Source: a virus
Virus record (IMG/VR): IMGVR_UViG_3300023174_000038
Span: 124,001 to 188,000 of that record
DNA: 64,000 nucleotides
Strand: one strand, 5' to 3'
Shown here in pieces: positions 1-10,393 of the stretch (its first letter is position 1; each line of letters opens with the position of its first letter). Under the pieces are notes generated by a model, which ran no database searches, was not told where the DNA came from, and worked only from the letters and a program-made list of their open reading frames with translations. Position numbers and translations under genes: made by a program.

Positions 1-3000
1 CAACCAAACATAACTTCAGTTGGTAGTTTAACTGGCTTAACTGTAAGCAATGCAACTGGCGTAGTTAACTTCACTACAACAGCTAACGTAACACTAGGTG
101 CTGTGGCTAACTTACATATCTCCGGCGGAACAACTGGTCAGTATCTATCAACTGATGGGTCTGGTACATTAACATGGTCTACAGTTAGTTCTGGTTCAAG
201 TAGTAATATCAGTAATGGCAATAGTAATGTTAACATACCGGCTGCAAATGGCAATGTTAATATTAGTGCAGTTGGTAATGCAAATATCGTAGTTGTTACA
301 GGCACTGGTGTTAATGTAGCCGGTACACTAAATGTAACTGGTAATGCGACAGTTGGCAATATTGTCACATCTGGATCAGGTGGTAACGTATCTAATGTCA
401 ACGTTATCTCAGCAAATACGTTTATTGCGTCCGGTAACTTAACTGCAGGCAATATCAATACAACTGGTAGTGGTGGTAATATTGGTAATGCAAACGTTAT
501 CTCAGCTAATACATTCACTGCATCTGGTAACATAACTTCTGGTAATGCAAACTTAGGTAACGGTGTAACAGCTAATTACTTTACGGGTAACTTCTATGGG
601 ACAGCCAATCTAGCAACATATGCAACTACTGCTAATGCGGTTGCCGGGGGTAATGTCTCTGGGCAAGTAGCTAACAGTTTAATAGCCGGTACAGTATACA
701 CTAATGCACAACCAAATATAACAAGTGTTGGTAGTTTAACCGGTTTAACAGTAAGCAATGCAACAGGTGTTGTAAACTTTACAACATCAGCTAACGTAAC
801 ACTGGGTGCAGTAGCTAATCTACATATCTCGGGTGGTACAACTGGTCAATACTTATCTACAGATGGATCAGGAACATTGACATGGTCTACTGTTTCAAGC
901 GGGGCATCAAGTAACATCAGCAATGGTAATAGTAACGTAAACATTCCATCAGCAAACGGGAATGTTAATATCAGTGCAGTAGGTAATGCAAATATACTAG
1001 TTGTTACTGGAACAGGCGTTAATGTAGCCGGTACATTAAATGTTACAGGTAATGCTACCGTTGGCAATATTGTTACGTCGGGTAGTGGTGGTAATGTATC
1101 TAATGTTAATGTTATATCAGCTAATACATTTATTGCTAGTGGCAATCTTACAGCAGGTAATATTAACACAACAGGTAGTGGTGGTAATATTGGTAATGCA
1201 AACGTTATCTCAGCTAATACATTCACTGCATCTGCTAATATAACTAGTGGTAATGCAAACTTAGGTAATAGTGTAACTGCTAATTACTTTACTGGTAACT
1301 TCTATGGAACAGCTAATCTAGCAACATATGCTACAACTGCAAATGCGGTTGCCGGCGGCAATGTCTCTGGCCAAGTAGGTAACAGTTTAATAGCCGGTAC
1401 AGTATACACTAATGCACAACCAAATATAACTTCAGTTGGTAGTTTAACCGGATTAACAGTAAGTAATGCAACAGGTGTTGTAAACTTCACTACTACAGCT
1501 AACGTTACTTTAGGTACGGTTGCTAATTTACACATAGCCGGCGGTACAAATGGTCAATATTTACAGACAGATGGATCAGGAACATTAACTTGGGCTACGG
1601 TCAGTTCTGGTGCCGCAAGTAATATTAGTAACGGAAACAGTAATGTAAATATTCCGGCTGCAAATGGCAACATCAATTTAACTGCAGTTGGTAATACTGT
1701 AATGGTAGTAACCGGAACTGGAGTTAATGTTGCCGGATACACAACTATAACTGGTAATTTAACTGCTGGAAATATCAATGCTGGTTCAGGTACCGGTGGT
1801 AATATTACTGGTGCTAACTTAGTTAGTGCTAATTTCTTTACAGGCACATTAACAACTAATGCTCAACCAAATATAACAAGTGTTGGTACATTAACTAGTT
1901 TAACTGTTACTGGTAATATCACTGCCGGTAACGTCAATGCTGGTAATTTAATAACAGCAAATTACACAACTGCTGTAATTACCACAGCGGCACAACCAAA
2001 TATAACAAGTGTAGGTACACTAACTAGTTTAATTGTTTCAGGTAATGGTACATTTGGAAACATATTAGGACCACTTGCAAATGGCAATAGTAATGTAAAC
2101 ATACCAGCCGCAAATGGCAATGTAAACATTAGTGCTGCCGGCAATGCTAACGTAGTAGTAATTACCGGTACTGGTGCAAACATCACTGGTACAGCAAACA
2201 TAACAGGTAATTTAAGTGCAGGTAATATTAGTGCTGGTTCTGGTTCTGGTGGTAACATCACCGGCGGTAATGTTATTTCAGCTAATACGTTTACTGCATC
2301 CGGCAACATAACTGCAAGTAATTTATCTATAACCGGTCTATCTAATTTAGGAGCTGTGGGTAATGTAACAATCACCGGCGGTACTAATGGTTATGTATTA
2401 AGCACAAATGGTTCAGGTGTACTAAGTTGGATAGCTCAATCAGGTGGTAGCAGTGCAAATATCAGTAATGGCAATAGTAATGTTAACATACCAGCTGCAA
2501 ATGGCAATGTAAACATTAGTGCTGCCGGCAATGCTAATATATTAGTAATTACCGGTACTGGTGCAAATATATCCGGTACAGCAAATATTACTGGTAATTT
2601 AATTGCAGGTAATATTAGTGCTGGTTCTGGTTCAGGTGGTAACATCACCGGCGGTAATGTTATCTCAGCTAATACATTCACGGCTAGTGGTAATATCACT
2701 TCGGGTAATGCAAATTTAGGTAATGCAGTAACTGCTAACTACTTTATCGGTAACTTTTATGGAACAGCTAACTCAGCAACAACTGCAGGTACTGTAACAA
2801 CTGCGGCTCAACCAAACATAACTTCAGTCGGAAGTCTAACTGGTTTAACTGTAAGCAATGCAACTGGAGTAGTCAATTTCACTACTACAGCTAATGTCAC
2901 GTTAGGTGCTGTAGCTAACTTACATATCAGCGGTGGCACAAATGGTCAATATTTACAAACAGATGGTTCAGGAACATTAACCTGGGCTACAGTCAGTAGT

Positions 3001-4284
3001 GGTGCCGCAAGTAACATTGCAAATGGGAACAGTAACGTTAACATACCGGCCGCAAATGGCAATGTAAACATTAGTGCTGCCGGCAATGCTAATATATTAG
3101 TAATTACCGGTACTGGTGCAAATATATCCGGTACAGCAAATATTACTGGTAATCTAATTGCAGGTAATATTAGTGCTGGTTCTGGTTCAGGTGGTAACAT
3201 CACCGGCGGTAATGTTATCTCAGCTAACACATTTACCGCTTCAGGTAACATAACCGCCGGTAATGCTAACTTAGGTAATAGTGTAACTGCTAACTACTTT
3301 ACTGGTAATTTTTACGGCACTGCTAACTTAGCAACATACGCAACTACTGCAAATGCAGTAGCCGGCGGTAATGTATCCGGACAAGTAGCTAATGCATTAG
3401 TTGCTGGCACTGTATACACAAACGCTCAACCTAATATTACGTCAGTTGGTACACTAACAAGTTTAAGTGTTACTGGTAATATCACTGCGGGCAATGTTAA
3501 TGCCGGTAATTTATTAACAGCAAATTACTCAACTGCTGTGATTACAACTGCGGCTCAACCAAACATAACAAGCGTTGGTTCATTGACTGGATTGACAGTA
3601 AGCAATGCAACCGGTGTTGTCAATTTCACAACTACTGCTAACGTTACTTTGGGAGCGGTTGCAAATCTACATATCAGCGGTGGCACAAATGGTCAATATT
3701 TACAGACAGATGGATCTGGTACATTAACTTGGTCTACTGTCAGTAGTGGCGCCGCAAGTAACATTAGTAACGGAAATAGTAATGTAAATATTCCAAGTGC
3801 TAACGGAAATGTAAATATAAGTGCAGTTGGTAATGCAAATATACTAGTTGTAACTGGTACTGGTGCAAATATCACAGGAACATTAAAAGTTACTGGTCAA
3901 AGTAATTTAGGTGCTGTGAGTAATGTAGTTATTACAGGTGGAACAGCAAATTATTTACTTAAGACTGATGGTGCAGGAAACTTAAGTTGGACAGCTCCCC
4001 CGCAAAGTGCAAATATAACAGTAGATAACTTTACGGGCAATGGTGTACAAACAGTATTTACTTTAAGTACTACGCCAACAGGCATAAATCAAACTAGTGT
4101 TAACTATAACGGAGCAACAGTATTGCGTACGGATTATTCATTGACCGGGGCTAATATCACATTTAGCAGTGCGCCTGCAAATGGTAGTTTGATAGAAGTA
4201 ACAACAGTAAATCTAACCTCTGGAAGCGGAGGCGGAACATCAGCGGCAGCCGCAGTAGGCTATTCATTAATATTTGGAGGATAA
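1..4284 (+). CDS. Giant Asn/Gly/Thr-rich repeat fibre protein, 3' part (5' end outside window)
   Basis: The reading frame is open from base 1 (QPNITSVGSLTG...) and continues a repeat that recurs downstream, so the gene begins upstream of the window; a GTG at 103 is an internal codon. About 1427 residues are visible. They consist of several copies of a 230-250-residue module with landmarks NGNSNVNIP, VISANTF, NAQPNITSV and TDGSGTLTW, which are shared with the 4990-residue protein at 10833-25805. Charged residues are nearly absent apart from the Asp in TDGSG. The last ~100 residues are not repetitive and end in a Gly/Ala-rich tail. Regular Asn/Gly/Thr spacing suggests a stacked beta-solenoid shaft. 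By context it is a phage tail fibre or adhesin; this is inferred, as no characterised domain is recognised. Confidence 0.75.
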   Translation, partial: QPNITSVGSLTGLTVSNATGVVNFTTTANVTLGAVANLHISGGTTGQYLSTDGSGTLTWSTVSSGSSSNISNGNSNVNIPAANGNVNISAVGNANIVVVTGTGVNVAGTLNVTGNATVGNIVTSGSGGNVSNVNVISANTFIASGNLTAGNINTTGSGGNIGNANVISANTFTASGNITSGNANLGNGVTANYFTGNFYGTANLATYATTANAVAGGNVSGQVANSLIAGTVYTNAQPNITSVGSLTGLTVSNATGVVNFTTSANVTLGAVANLHISGGTTGQYLSTDGSGTLTWSTVSSGASSNISNGNSNVNIPSANGNVNISAVGNANILVVTGTGVNVAGTLNVTGNATVGNIVTSGSGGNVSNVNVISANTFIASGNLTAGNINTTGSGGNIGNANVISANTFTASANITSGNANLGNSVTANYFTGNFYGTANLATYATTANAVAGGNVSGQVGNSLIAGTVYTNAQPNITSVGSLTGLTVSNATGVVNFTTTANVTLGTVANLHIAGGTNGQYLQTDGSGTLTWATVSSGAASNISNGNSNVNIPAANGNINLTAVGNTVMVVTGTGVNVAGYTTITGNLTAGNINAGSGTGGNITGANLVSANFFTGTLTTNAQPNITSVGTLTSLTVTGNITAGNVNAGNLITANYTTAVITTAAQPNITSVGTLTSLIVSGNGTFGNILGPLANGNSNVNIPAANGNVNISAAGNANVVVITGTGANITGTANITGNLSAGNISAGSGSGGNITGGNVISANTFTASGNITASNLSITGLSNLGAVGNVTITGGTNGYVLSTNGSGVLSWIAQSGGSSANISNGNSNVNIPAANGNVNISAAGNANILVITGTGANISGTANITGNLIAGNISAGSGSGGNITGGNVISANTFTASGNITSGNANLGNAVTANYFIGNFYGTANSATTAGTVTTAAQPNITSVGSLTGLTVSNATGVVNFTTTANVTLGAVANLHISGGTNGQYLQTDGSGTLTWATVSSGAASNIANGNSNVNIPAANGNVNISAAGNANILVITGTGANISGTANITGNLIAGNISAGSGSGGNITGGNVISANTFTASGNITAGNANLGNSVTANYFTGNFYGTANLATYATTANAVAGGNVSGQVANALVAGTVYTNAQPNITSVGTLTSLSVTGNITAGNVNAGNLLTANYSTAVITTAAQPNITSVGSLTGLTVSNATGVVNFTTTANVTLGAVANLHISGGTNGQYLQTDGSGTLTWSTVSSGAASNISNGNSNVNIPSANGNVNISAVGNANILVVTGTGANITGTLKVTGQSNLGAVSNVVITGGTANYLLKTDGAGNLSWTAPPQSANITVDNFTGNGVQTVFTLSTTPTGINQTSVNYNGATVLRTDYSLTGANITFSSAPANGSLIEVTTVNLTSGSGGGTSAAAAVGYSLIFGG

Positions 4285-4285
4285 C

Positions 4286-4657
4286 ATGGCAGCACCAAAC
4301 ATAATCAGTGCAACAACAATCAATGGTAAAACAACGGGTGCAAACCTAACAACAACCAGCGCAACTACGGTATTAAACAATGCTAGTGGTAGTGGTAAAT
4401 GCTTAAAAGTTAACACACTAAATGTAGCTAACTATGGAAATGCAGCTGTCAGTATAACAATAGGTTATTATAATGCCGCTAACATCGGTGGAACATTATT
4501 TCAACTTGTAGGTAATGTTAGTGTTCCTGGCAATAGTACATTGAATGTTATTGACAAAACAAGTCAGTACTACTTAGAAGAAAACAGTAGTTTAGGAGCA
4601 ACAGCGGGAACAGCAAACACATTATGTGTTACTTGTAGTTATGAGGATATAAGCTAA
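4286..4657 (+). CDS. Small virion-associated protein of unknown function, 123 aa
   Basis: The ATG at 4286 is preceded by GGAGG (4276-4280), so it is preferred over an in-frame TTG at 4274. The start sits just after the stop of the giant repeat gene, which indicates translational coupling. The protein is Thr/Asn/Gly-rich with a beta-like pattern (AAVSITIGYYN, FQLVGNVSVPG) and three cysteines in the C-terminal part. No family is firmly recognised. Its position between a fibre and a glycine-rich adhesin suggests a structural or fibre-accessory role. Confidence 0.65.
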   Translation: MAAPNIISATTINGKTTGANLTTTSATTVLNNASGSGKCLKVNTLNVANYGNAAVSITIGYYNAANIGGTLFQLVGNVSVPGNSTLNVIDKTSQYYLEENSSLGATAGTANTLCVTCSYEDIS

Positions 4658-4658
4658 A

Positions 4659-5627
4659 ATGGTTAAAAGATATTATGGTGGTGTAATATCTGCTACACAA
4701 GCAGTAGCCAATGCTATATCAGCCTCTGGATTTTTTAATACTAGCCAGCAGATGCAGGCAACCCAAGCTCAAAACTGGCCATCACTCTTACCATCAATAG
4801 AATATCTAGTGATTGCTGGTGGCGGTGGTGGTGGTACGTTTGAGTCTTCAGCTTTTTCAGGTGGAGGTGGTGGAGCCGGTGGCTATAGAACTGCATCCGG
4901 ATTACAAGTTATTGCGGGATCTCCTATTACGGTTACAGTTGGTGCAGGTGGTGGTGGTAGTACTAACAGAACTGCGCCAGGTTCCAATGGATCTAATTCT
5001 GTGTTTGGTTCAATTACCTCTACTGGCGGAGGCGGCGGGGGTTCAGACGCCAGCTCTTCAGGCTTGTCTGGCGGGTCCGGAGGAGGTGGCGCTGCAAGTT
5101 TTAGCGCTAACGCCAATGGTGGCGCAGGAAATACCCCGTCAACTTCCCCTTCACAAGGAAATAACGGAGGTCTGAGTTATGGGGTCGCTGGCGGCTACGG
5201 AAATGGTGGAGGTGGAGGTGGAGCCGGTGCCGCCGGGCAAGCTTCTGGAACTACGCCGAGCTCTGCTAATAAAGGCGGCGATGGTGGTGCAGGTACATCA
5301 TCATCTATATCAGGCTCAACTGTCATCTATGCAGGTGGAGGTGGAGGAGCCGGATATCAAAACTCTGCCGCCGGAACTGGTGGAGGTGGGACTGGCTGGA
5401 GTAGTGTAGGACAAACAGCAACAGCAGGTACAGTTAACACCGGCGGAGGTGGCGGAGGTAATGGATATACAGGTGGAAACGGAATGTCAGGGGGTTCCGG
5501 CATTGTAATCATTCGCTATGGAGACACATATGCAGCCGCAACAAGTACAACAGGTAGTCCAACAATAACTGTAGCCGGTGGATATAGAGTTTACAAATGG
5601 ACCAGCTCAGGATCAATAACATTCTAA
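4659..5627 (+). CDS. Glycine-rich adhesin-like protein, 322 aa
   Basis: A short non-repetitive head (residues 1-48) is followed by YLVIAGGGGGG and many poly-Gly runs (GGGGGAGG, GGGGGS) up to about residue 275. A C-terminal module follows, with IVIIRYGDTY, TSTTGSPTITVAGGY and RVYKWTSSGSITF. The same end module closes the next two genes. In T-even phages, polyglycine sandwiches build receptor-binding tips such as the gp38 adhesins, so a role as a distal fibre adhesin is plausible but inferred. The ATG at 4659 lies one base after the upstream stop, with GAGGAT as a ribosome-binding site inside the upstream gene. Confidence 0.7.
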   Translation: MVKRYYGGVISATQAVANAISASGFFNTSQQMQATQAQNWPSLLPSIEYLVIAGGGGGGTFESSAFSGGGGGAGGYRTASGLQVIAGSPITVTVGAGGGGSTNRTAPGSNGSNSVFGSITSTGGGGGGSDASSSGLSGGSGGGGAASFSANANGGAGNTPSTSPSQGNNGGLSYGVAGGYGNGGGGGGAGAAGQASGTTPSSANKGGDGGAGTSSSISGSTVIYAGGGGGAGYQNSAAGTGGGGTGWSSVGQTATAGTVNTGGGGGGNGYTGGNGMSGGSGIVIIRYGDTYAAATSTTGSPTITVAGGYRVYKWTSSGSITF

Positions 5628-5646
5628 ATATAGGATAAAACAAATA

Positions 5647-6681
5647 ATGGCAATAACTTTTTCAGGCGTAAATTTTAGTGGTGGATTTCAAATTCAACCA
5701 ACCTTTGCACCCGATGCACCAACAGTTGGTTCAGCTACAGCTACAGGAAGTACAACTGCAACGGTAGCATTCACTGCTCCAAGTTACGGTGGCTCTACAA
5801 CTATAACAACTTATACAGCAACAAGTAGTCCAGGTGGTATCACCGGTACATTAAGTCAAGCTGGTTCTGGAACAATTACTGTTTCTGGATTAACAGCAAG
5901 TACAAGCTATACATTTACGGTAACTGCTACAAATAGTAATGGTACAAGTGTAGCAAGTAGTGCAAGTAATAGTATTACAACTCAATCTGCTCTTATACCA
6001 ATTACATATTTGGTAGTTGGGCCAGGCGGCTCATCTGGAGGAACTGCATCACCATACGGCTCTACTGGCGGCGGCGGCGGTTCTGGTGGTGCAGTATTTG
6101 GTACTTCAAGTCTTACCGGAACACTAACAGCAACTGTAGGTACTTCTACGGGTCCTTATTATGTGCAAGGTACTAATAGTTCATTAGTTAGTACCGGCTT
6201 TACTAGAACTGCATATGCAGGAGGAAATGGTGGTCTGCGACAAGGCAATACTAATTCAGCAGGCTATGATGGGTATGCAGGTTTGGGGGGTGCTCAGGGA
6301 GATGGTAGTACTTCTGTAGGCGGGTCATTAGGAGCTGGTTCGCTATACGGGGCGGCAGGAACCGGCGGAAATGGAACATTTAGTGGCGGCGGAGGCGGAG
6401 GCGCCGGTGGCAATACGACCGGTGGTTACCCGAACGGTGGTGCAGGCGGTGCAGGCGGCCAACGAAATTGGACTGCATCATCTTGGAATAATATTGGTAG
6501 TACTTGGGGAGCAGGAAAAGCCGCAGGAACATCTGATACCGGCGGTACTCAAGGTATTGTTGCAATACAATATCCAGATACATACCCGGCTGCTACTTCA
6601 ACAACCGGTAGCCCATCAATAGTGGTGACGGGCGGATATAGAGTATATACATGGACTAGTAGTGGTTCAATAACGTTTTAA
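5647..6681 (+). CDS. Fibronectin III plus glycine-rich adhesin-like protein, 344 aa
   Basis: The start MAITFSGVNFSGG belongs to an N-terminal module shared with at least eight other proteins in this window. Residues ~22-115 resemble a fibronectin type III domain (APTVGSATATGS, SYTFTVTATNSNGTS), a common surface-binding insert in phage virion proteins. Residues ~117-300 are poly-Gly-rich and the end carries the GGYRVYTWTSSGSITF module found in both neighbours. GGATAAAAC upstream of ATG 5647 is a weak ribosome-binding site, and TCTAAATA at 5623-5630 is a weak late-promoter-like octamer. Probably a virion adhesin; its receptor is unknown. Confidence 0.72.
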   Translation: MAITFSGVNFSGGFQIQPTFAPDAPTVGSATATGSTTATVAFTAPSYGGSTTITTYTATSSPGGITGTLSQAGSGTITVSGLTASTSYTFTVTATNSNGTSVASSASNSITTQSALIPITYLVVGPGGSSGGTASPYGSTGGGGGSGGAVFGTSSLTGTLTATVGTSTGPYYVQGTNSSLVSTGFTRTAYAGGNGGLRQGNTNSAGYDGYAGLGGAQGDGSTSVGGSLGAGSLYGAAGTGGNGTFSGGGGGGAGGNTTGGYPNGGAGGAGGQRNWTASSWNNIGSTWGAGKAAGTSDTGGTQGIVAIQYPDTYPAATSTTGSPSIVVTGGYRVYTWTSSGSITF

Positions 6682-6689
6682 GGTAAATT

Positions 6690-7574
6690 ATGGCAATAAC
6701 TTTTTCAGGTGTAACAATAACAGGAGGATGGACTATCACTGGTACTGATGGTCCAGGAGTCACACCTACAGTTGAATATCTTGTAGTTGCTGGGGGCGGT
6801 GGCGGGGCACAACTGGGTGGTGGCGGCGGCGCCGGTGGTTATAGAACTGCTACAGGATTTGCAGTAACTGCAGGATCTCCTATTACTGTTACAATTGGTG
6901 CTGGTGGCGCCGGCTCAACCTCTCTATCTGTCAGTGGTGTAAATGGTCAAAATTCAGTGTTTTCTTCAATTACATCAGCCGGCGGAGGTGGTGGTGGTAA
7001 CCCCGTTACTTATAATGGTTCAACCGGTGGATCAGGTGGTGGTGGTGGCGGCCGCGACTCAGGTGGTGTAGGGGCACCGGGCTCCGGTACAGTCGGTCAA
7101 GGATATGCAGGTGGAAATTCTTATGCCGGCGGAACAGCTGGTGGAGGTGGCGGTGGCGCTGGCGCAGTAGGTTTAGCGGGTTCTGCGACTAGAGTGCCCG
7201 GCAACGGTGGTGCTGGTCTACAATCTTCTATATCAGGTACTGCTACATATTATGCAGGTGGAGGTGGTGGTGGTGGCAATCAAGCTATCCCAGCGACTGC
7301 ATCGGTTGGAGGAATAGGAGGCGGGGGATACGGTACAATCACGCCCGTGGCGGGAGGTAGCGGTGATACTAATAGTGGTGGTGGTGGTGGTGGCAGTGGA
7401 TCAAATGATGGAATTTCTTTTGCTACCGGTGGAGCCGGTGGTTCCGGTATTGTAATAATTCGCTATGCAGATACATATACAGCCGCAACAAGTACTACTG
7501 GTAGTCCAACAATAACTGTAGCCGGTGGATATAGAGTATATAAATATACGTCAAGTGGTTCAATAACGTTTTAA
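6690..7574 (+). CDS. Glycine-rich adhesin-like protein, 294 aa
   Basis: It has the MAITFSGVTITGG start module, a YLVVAGGGGGA entry into a long poly-Gly region (residues ~30-245), and the shared C-terminal module IVIIRYADTY...RVYKYTSSGSITF. Compared with 5647-6681 it lacks the fibronectin-like domain, and compared with 4659-5627 it has a different head, so the three genes look like domain-shuffled paralogues. The start at 6690 lies 8 nt after the previous stop and AAGGTAAATT precedes it. A receptor-binding role at a fibre tip is inferred from the polyglycine architecture and position. Confidence 0.7.
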   Translation: MAITFSGVTITGGWTITGTDGPGVTPTVEYLVVAGGGGGAQLGGGGGAGGYRTATGFAVTAGSPITVTIGAGGAGSTSLSVSGVNGQNSVFSSITSAGGGGGGNPVTYNGSTGGSGGGGGGRDSGGVGAPGSGTVGQGYAGGNSYAGGTAGGGGGGAGAVGLAGSATRVPGNGGAGLQSSISGTATYYAGGGGGGGNQAIPATASVGGIGGGGYGTITPVAGGSGDTNSGGGGGGSGSNDGISFATGGAGGSGIVIIRYADTYTAATSTTGSPTITVAGGYRVYKYTSSGSITF

Positions 7575-7582
7575 GGTAAATT

Positions 7583-10363
7583 ATGGCAATATTAAGTGGG
7601 TTAACAATATCAGGCGGTGGAATAACTATTGTAGGCGGTCCTACGGCTGCCGCAAATGATCCATACTTTATGTACAATACATTATTGTTACCGGGCAATG
7701 GAACTAACGGTGCACAAAATAATACATTTACAGATGGTAGTACAAATAACTTTACTGTCACACGCTATGGTAATACTACTCAAGGTACATTCAGTCCGTA
7801 TGGTGGTAACTGGAGTAACTACTTTGATGGTACTGGCGATTATTTAACAACACCCTCGTCACTTGCAATGGCACTTGGATCAACATTTACAGTTGAATGT
7901 TGGATTTATGTTCTTGCATGGAATGTTAGTAGTCCAACTATTCTTGATGTTCGTGATTCAAATATTGTAGGTGCTATATATCTTGAAAATAACGGAACTG
8001 CAAGGATGCAAACAACAGGTACCGGTACTATAGCATCTCAAACCGGCATTACACTTAATACATGGATACATGTTGCTTTTGTAAGTGATGCAACTTCTTC
8101 TAGAGTTTATGTAAACGGATCAAACACAGGTGCAACAAATCAAGGTCAAGCATTATTCCCTACTACTGCTAAAGTTGGATTTATTGGCGCTGACTTTAGT
8201 GGTGGCTATGGTTTTAATGGGTACATTTCAAATATGCGTGTAGTTAAAGGTACAGCATTATATACTGCAAACTTTACTCCAAGCACAACACCATTAACCG
8301 CAATAGCAAACACAAGTTTATTGACTTGCCAATCTAATAGATTTATTGACAATAGTACTAATGCTTTTTCTATTACCGTAGTCGGTAATACTAACATACA
8401 ACGTTTCAGTCCATTCAGTCCATCATCATTAACCCCAACAAGTTATAGTGGTTATTTTGATGGTAATGGGGATTATTTAACTCCTACTGCTAGTTCTGAA
8501 TATGCATTTGCTACAGGTGATTTTACAGTTGAATGCTGGGTATATCTTCCTTCTGTTCCTGGAGGAGAAGTAGGTTTTGTTAGTACATTTAATACTGGTA
8601 GTGGACAAGGATTTATTCTAGGTACAGGTGGCGGTGGCAATGCTGGTAGATTACATATTGGTTTAGGAAATGGTACCGGTTCGGGTAACTTTGATTTGTA
8701 TGATTCTGTAAGTGTGGTAGCAAATACATGGATTCATGTTGCGGCAGTTCGTAGCTCGGGTACAGTAACTTTATATAAAAACGGTGTCTCAGTTGGTTCG
8801 GGTTCTGGAACAAATAATATTGAAAGAACTTTACTTGGTATTAGTATCTCATATCCTAATAGCCCTCAAGGTTATGTAACCGGTTATATTTCTAACGTGC
8901 GTATAGTTAAAGGTGTTGCTGTTTATACCGGAGCATTTACTGTACCCACAAGTCCATTAACAGCAACTCAAAGTAGTGGTACAAATATTGCCGCAATTAC
9001 AGGTACATCAACAAGTTTATTAACCTGTCAATCAACTACATTTATAGATAACAGTACAAACAACTTTACGATTACTGCTAACGGTGATACTAAACCAACA
9101 CAACAAAACCCATTCGGTTTTACTACTGCAACTACAAATGGTTACACAACAAGTACAATTGGCGGGTCAGGATACTTTGATGGTACAGGGGATTATTTAG
9201 TTACTCCTGCAAGTTCTGCGCTAGCACTAGCAACAAATGCGGCAGACTTTACTATGGAATGCTGGGTATATAATAATGGTGGTGCTGGTAGTCAATATGG
9301 TAGAGGAATTTCTATTTATTATCCTTCGGGAGGATATGGTTCTAATAGATTAATGTTTCGGTTAATAGCTGGAGGAGACAGATTAAATTTGTACCTGCTA
9401 GCTAATGGTAGTGCAGAGTTTGGCGGCCCCGGCGTTGATGGTACTGCTACAATAACTATTGGTGCATGGACGCATGTTGCCTTAGTAAGGAATACAGGCG
9501 TATTTTATGCATATGTAAATGGCGTATTAGACATTACCGTAAATTCGTCATCCGCTGCTTCAAGTATACCTTTCACTACTTTTAATACAATGGAGGTTGG
9601 TAGAACACAAGACGGCGCTAGCCCTGATTGGTTTGGTAATATTTCTAACTATCGTTTTGTTAAAGGTACAGCAGTCTATACTAGTAACTTTGTGCCACCA
9701 TCACAGTCAATAACAGCAGTAACAAATACAGCATTATTACTTGATATGACAAATGCCGGTATCATTGACAATGCAATGATGAACAACTTAGAAACAGTTG
9801 GTAATGCACAGATTTCTACTACACAAAGTAAGTTTGGTGGAAGTAGCATGTATTTTGATGGTACTGGTGACTGGTTAGTATCACCTGTCTCTACTAATTT
9901 AGGAATGGGAACTGGTGACTTTACAATTGAAGGATGGTTCTACGCAACAAGCCCAACTTATGCACAAGGCTTCTTTCATATCAATCAAACCGCTATAGGT
10001 GCAACTGTTGCGGGTTATGCAATTGGTGTAACAGCATCAGGTGCAATTCAATATTACGCTGGTAATACTTTTACAACTTCGTCATCTACTATAACTGCTA
10101 ACACATGGACACACTTAGCATTAGTTAGGTCGGCCGGTACTGTTAAGGTATATGTAAATGGAATCTTACCAGCTTCAGGCGGCTCAATAGCTGATTCACA
10201 AAATGTAACATCTGCGCTTGCATATCTAGGAGTGTTTTATACAGTATCCGGGGGTGTTGCATATACAATGACAGGATATATTGATGATTTCCGCATCACA
10301 AAAGGTTACGCACGTTATACTGCTAACTTTACTCCATCAACAACGGCATTCCCAACATATTAA
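7583..10363 (+). CDS. Four-domain LamG/concanavalin-like virion protein, 926 aa
   Basis: The start MAILSGLTISGGG is a variant of the shared N-terminal module. Four laminin-G-type jelly-roll domains (LamG_3-like) then follow, starting near residues 78, 290, 531 and 756. Each opens with YFDGxGDYL, continues with TVECWVY, has TWxHVAxVR and ends with GYISNxRxVKGxAxYT. Between domains there is a linker of the form LLTCQSxxFIDNST. Such domains bind carbohydrates in many surface proteins. Tandem copies in a phage late region suggest a carbohydrate-binding virion protein. AAGGTAAATT precedes the ATG. Family assignment is good; the ligand is unknown. Confidence 0.78.
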   Translation: MAILSGLTISGGGITIVGGPTAAANDPYFMYNTLLLPGNGTNGAQNNTFTDGSTNNFTVTRYGNTTQGTFSPYGGNWSNYFDGTGDYLTTPSSLAMALGSTFTVECWIYVLAWNVSSPTILDVRDSNIVGAIYLENNGTARMQTTGTGTIASQTGITLNTWIHVAFVSDATSSRVYVNGSNTGATNQGQALFPTTAKVGFIGADFSGGYGFNGYISNMRVVKGTALYTANFTPSTTPLTAIANTSLLTCQSNRFIDNSTNAFSITVVGNTNIQRFSPFSPSSLTPTSYSGYFDGNGDYLTPTASSEYAFATGDFTVECWVYLPSVPGGEVGFVSTFNTGSGQGFILGTGGGGNAGRLHIGLGNGTGSGNFDLYDSVSVVANTWIHVAAVRSSGTVTLYKNGVSVGSGSGTNNIERTLLGISISYPNSPQGYVTGYISNVRIVKGVAVYTGAFTVPTSPLTATQSSGTNIAAITGTSTSLLTCQSTTFIDNSTNNFTITANGDTKPTQQNPFGFTTATTNGYTTSTIGGSGYFDGTGDYLVTPASSALALATNAADFTMECWVYNNGGAGSQYGRGISIYYPSGGYGSNRLMFRLIAGGDRLNLYLLANGSAEFGGPGVDGTATITIGAWTHVALVRNTGVFYAYVNGVLDITVNSSSAASSIPFTTFNTMEVGRTQDGASPDWFGNISNYRFVKGTAVYTSNFVPPSQSITAVTNTALLLDMTNAGIIDNAMMNNLETVGNAQISTTQSKFGGSSMYFDGTGDWLVSPVSTNLGMGTGDFTIEGWFYATSPTYAQGFFHINQTAIGATVAGYAIGVTASGAIQYYAGNTFTTSSSTITANTWTHLALVRSAGTVKVYVNGILPASGGSIADSQNVTSALAYLGVFYTVSGGVAYTMTGYIDDFRITKGYARYTANFTPSTTAFPTY

Positions 10364-10393
10364 ACAAATAAATAACTTAAAGGAAATAAAAAA

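Noticed and set aside
103-105. GTG as start of the first gene
   Set aside because: The frame is open from base 1 and the upstream residues are a normal continuation of the repeat.
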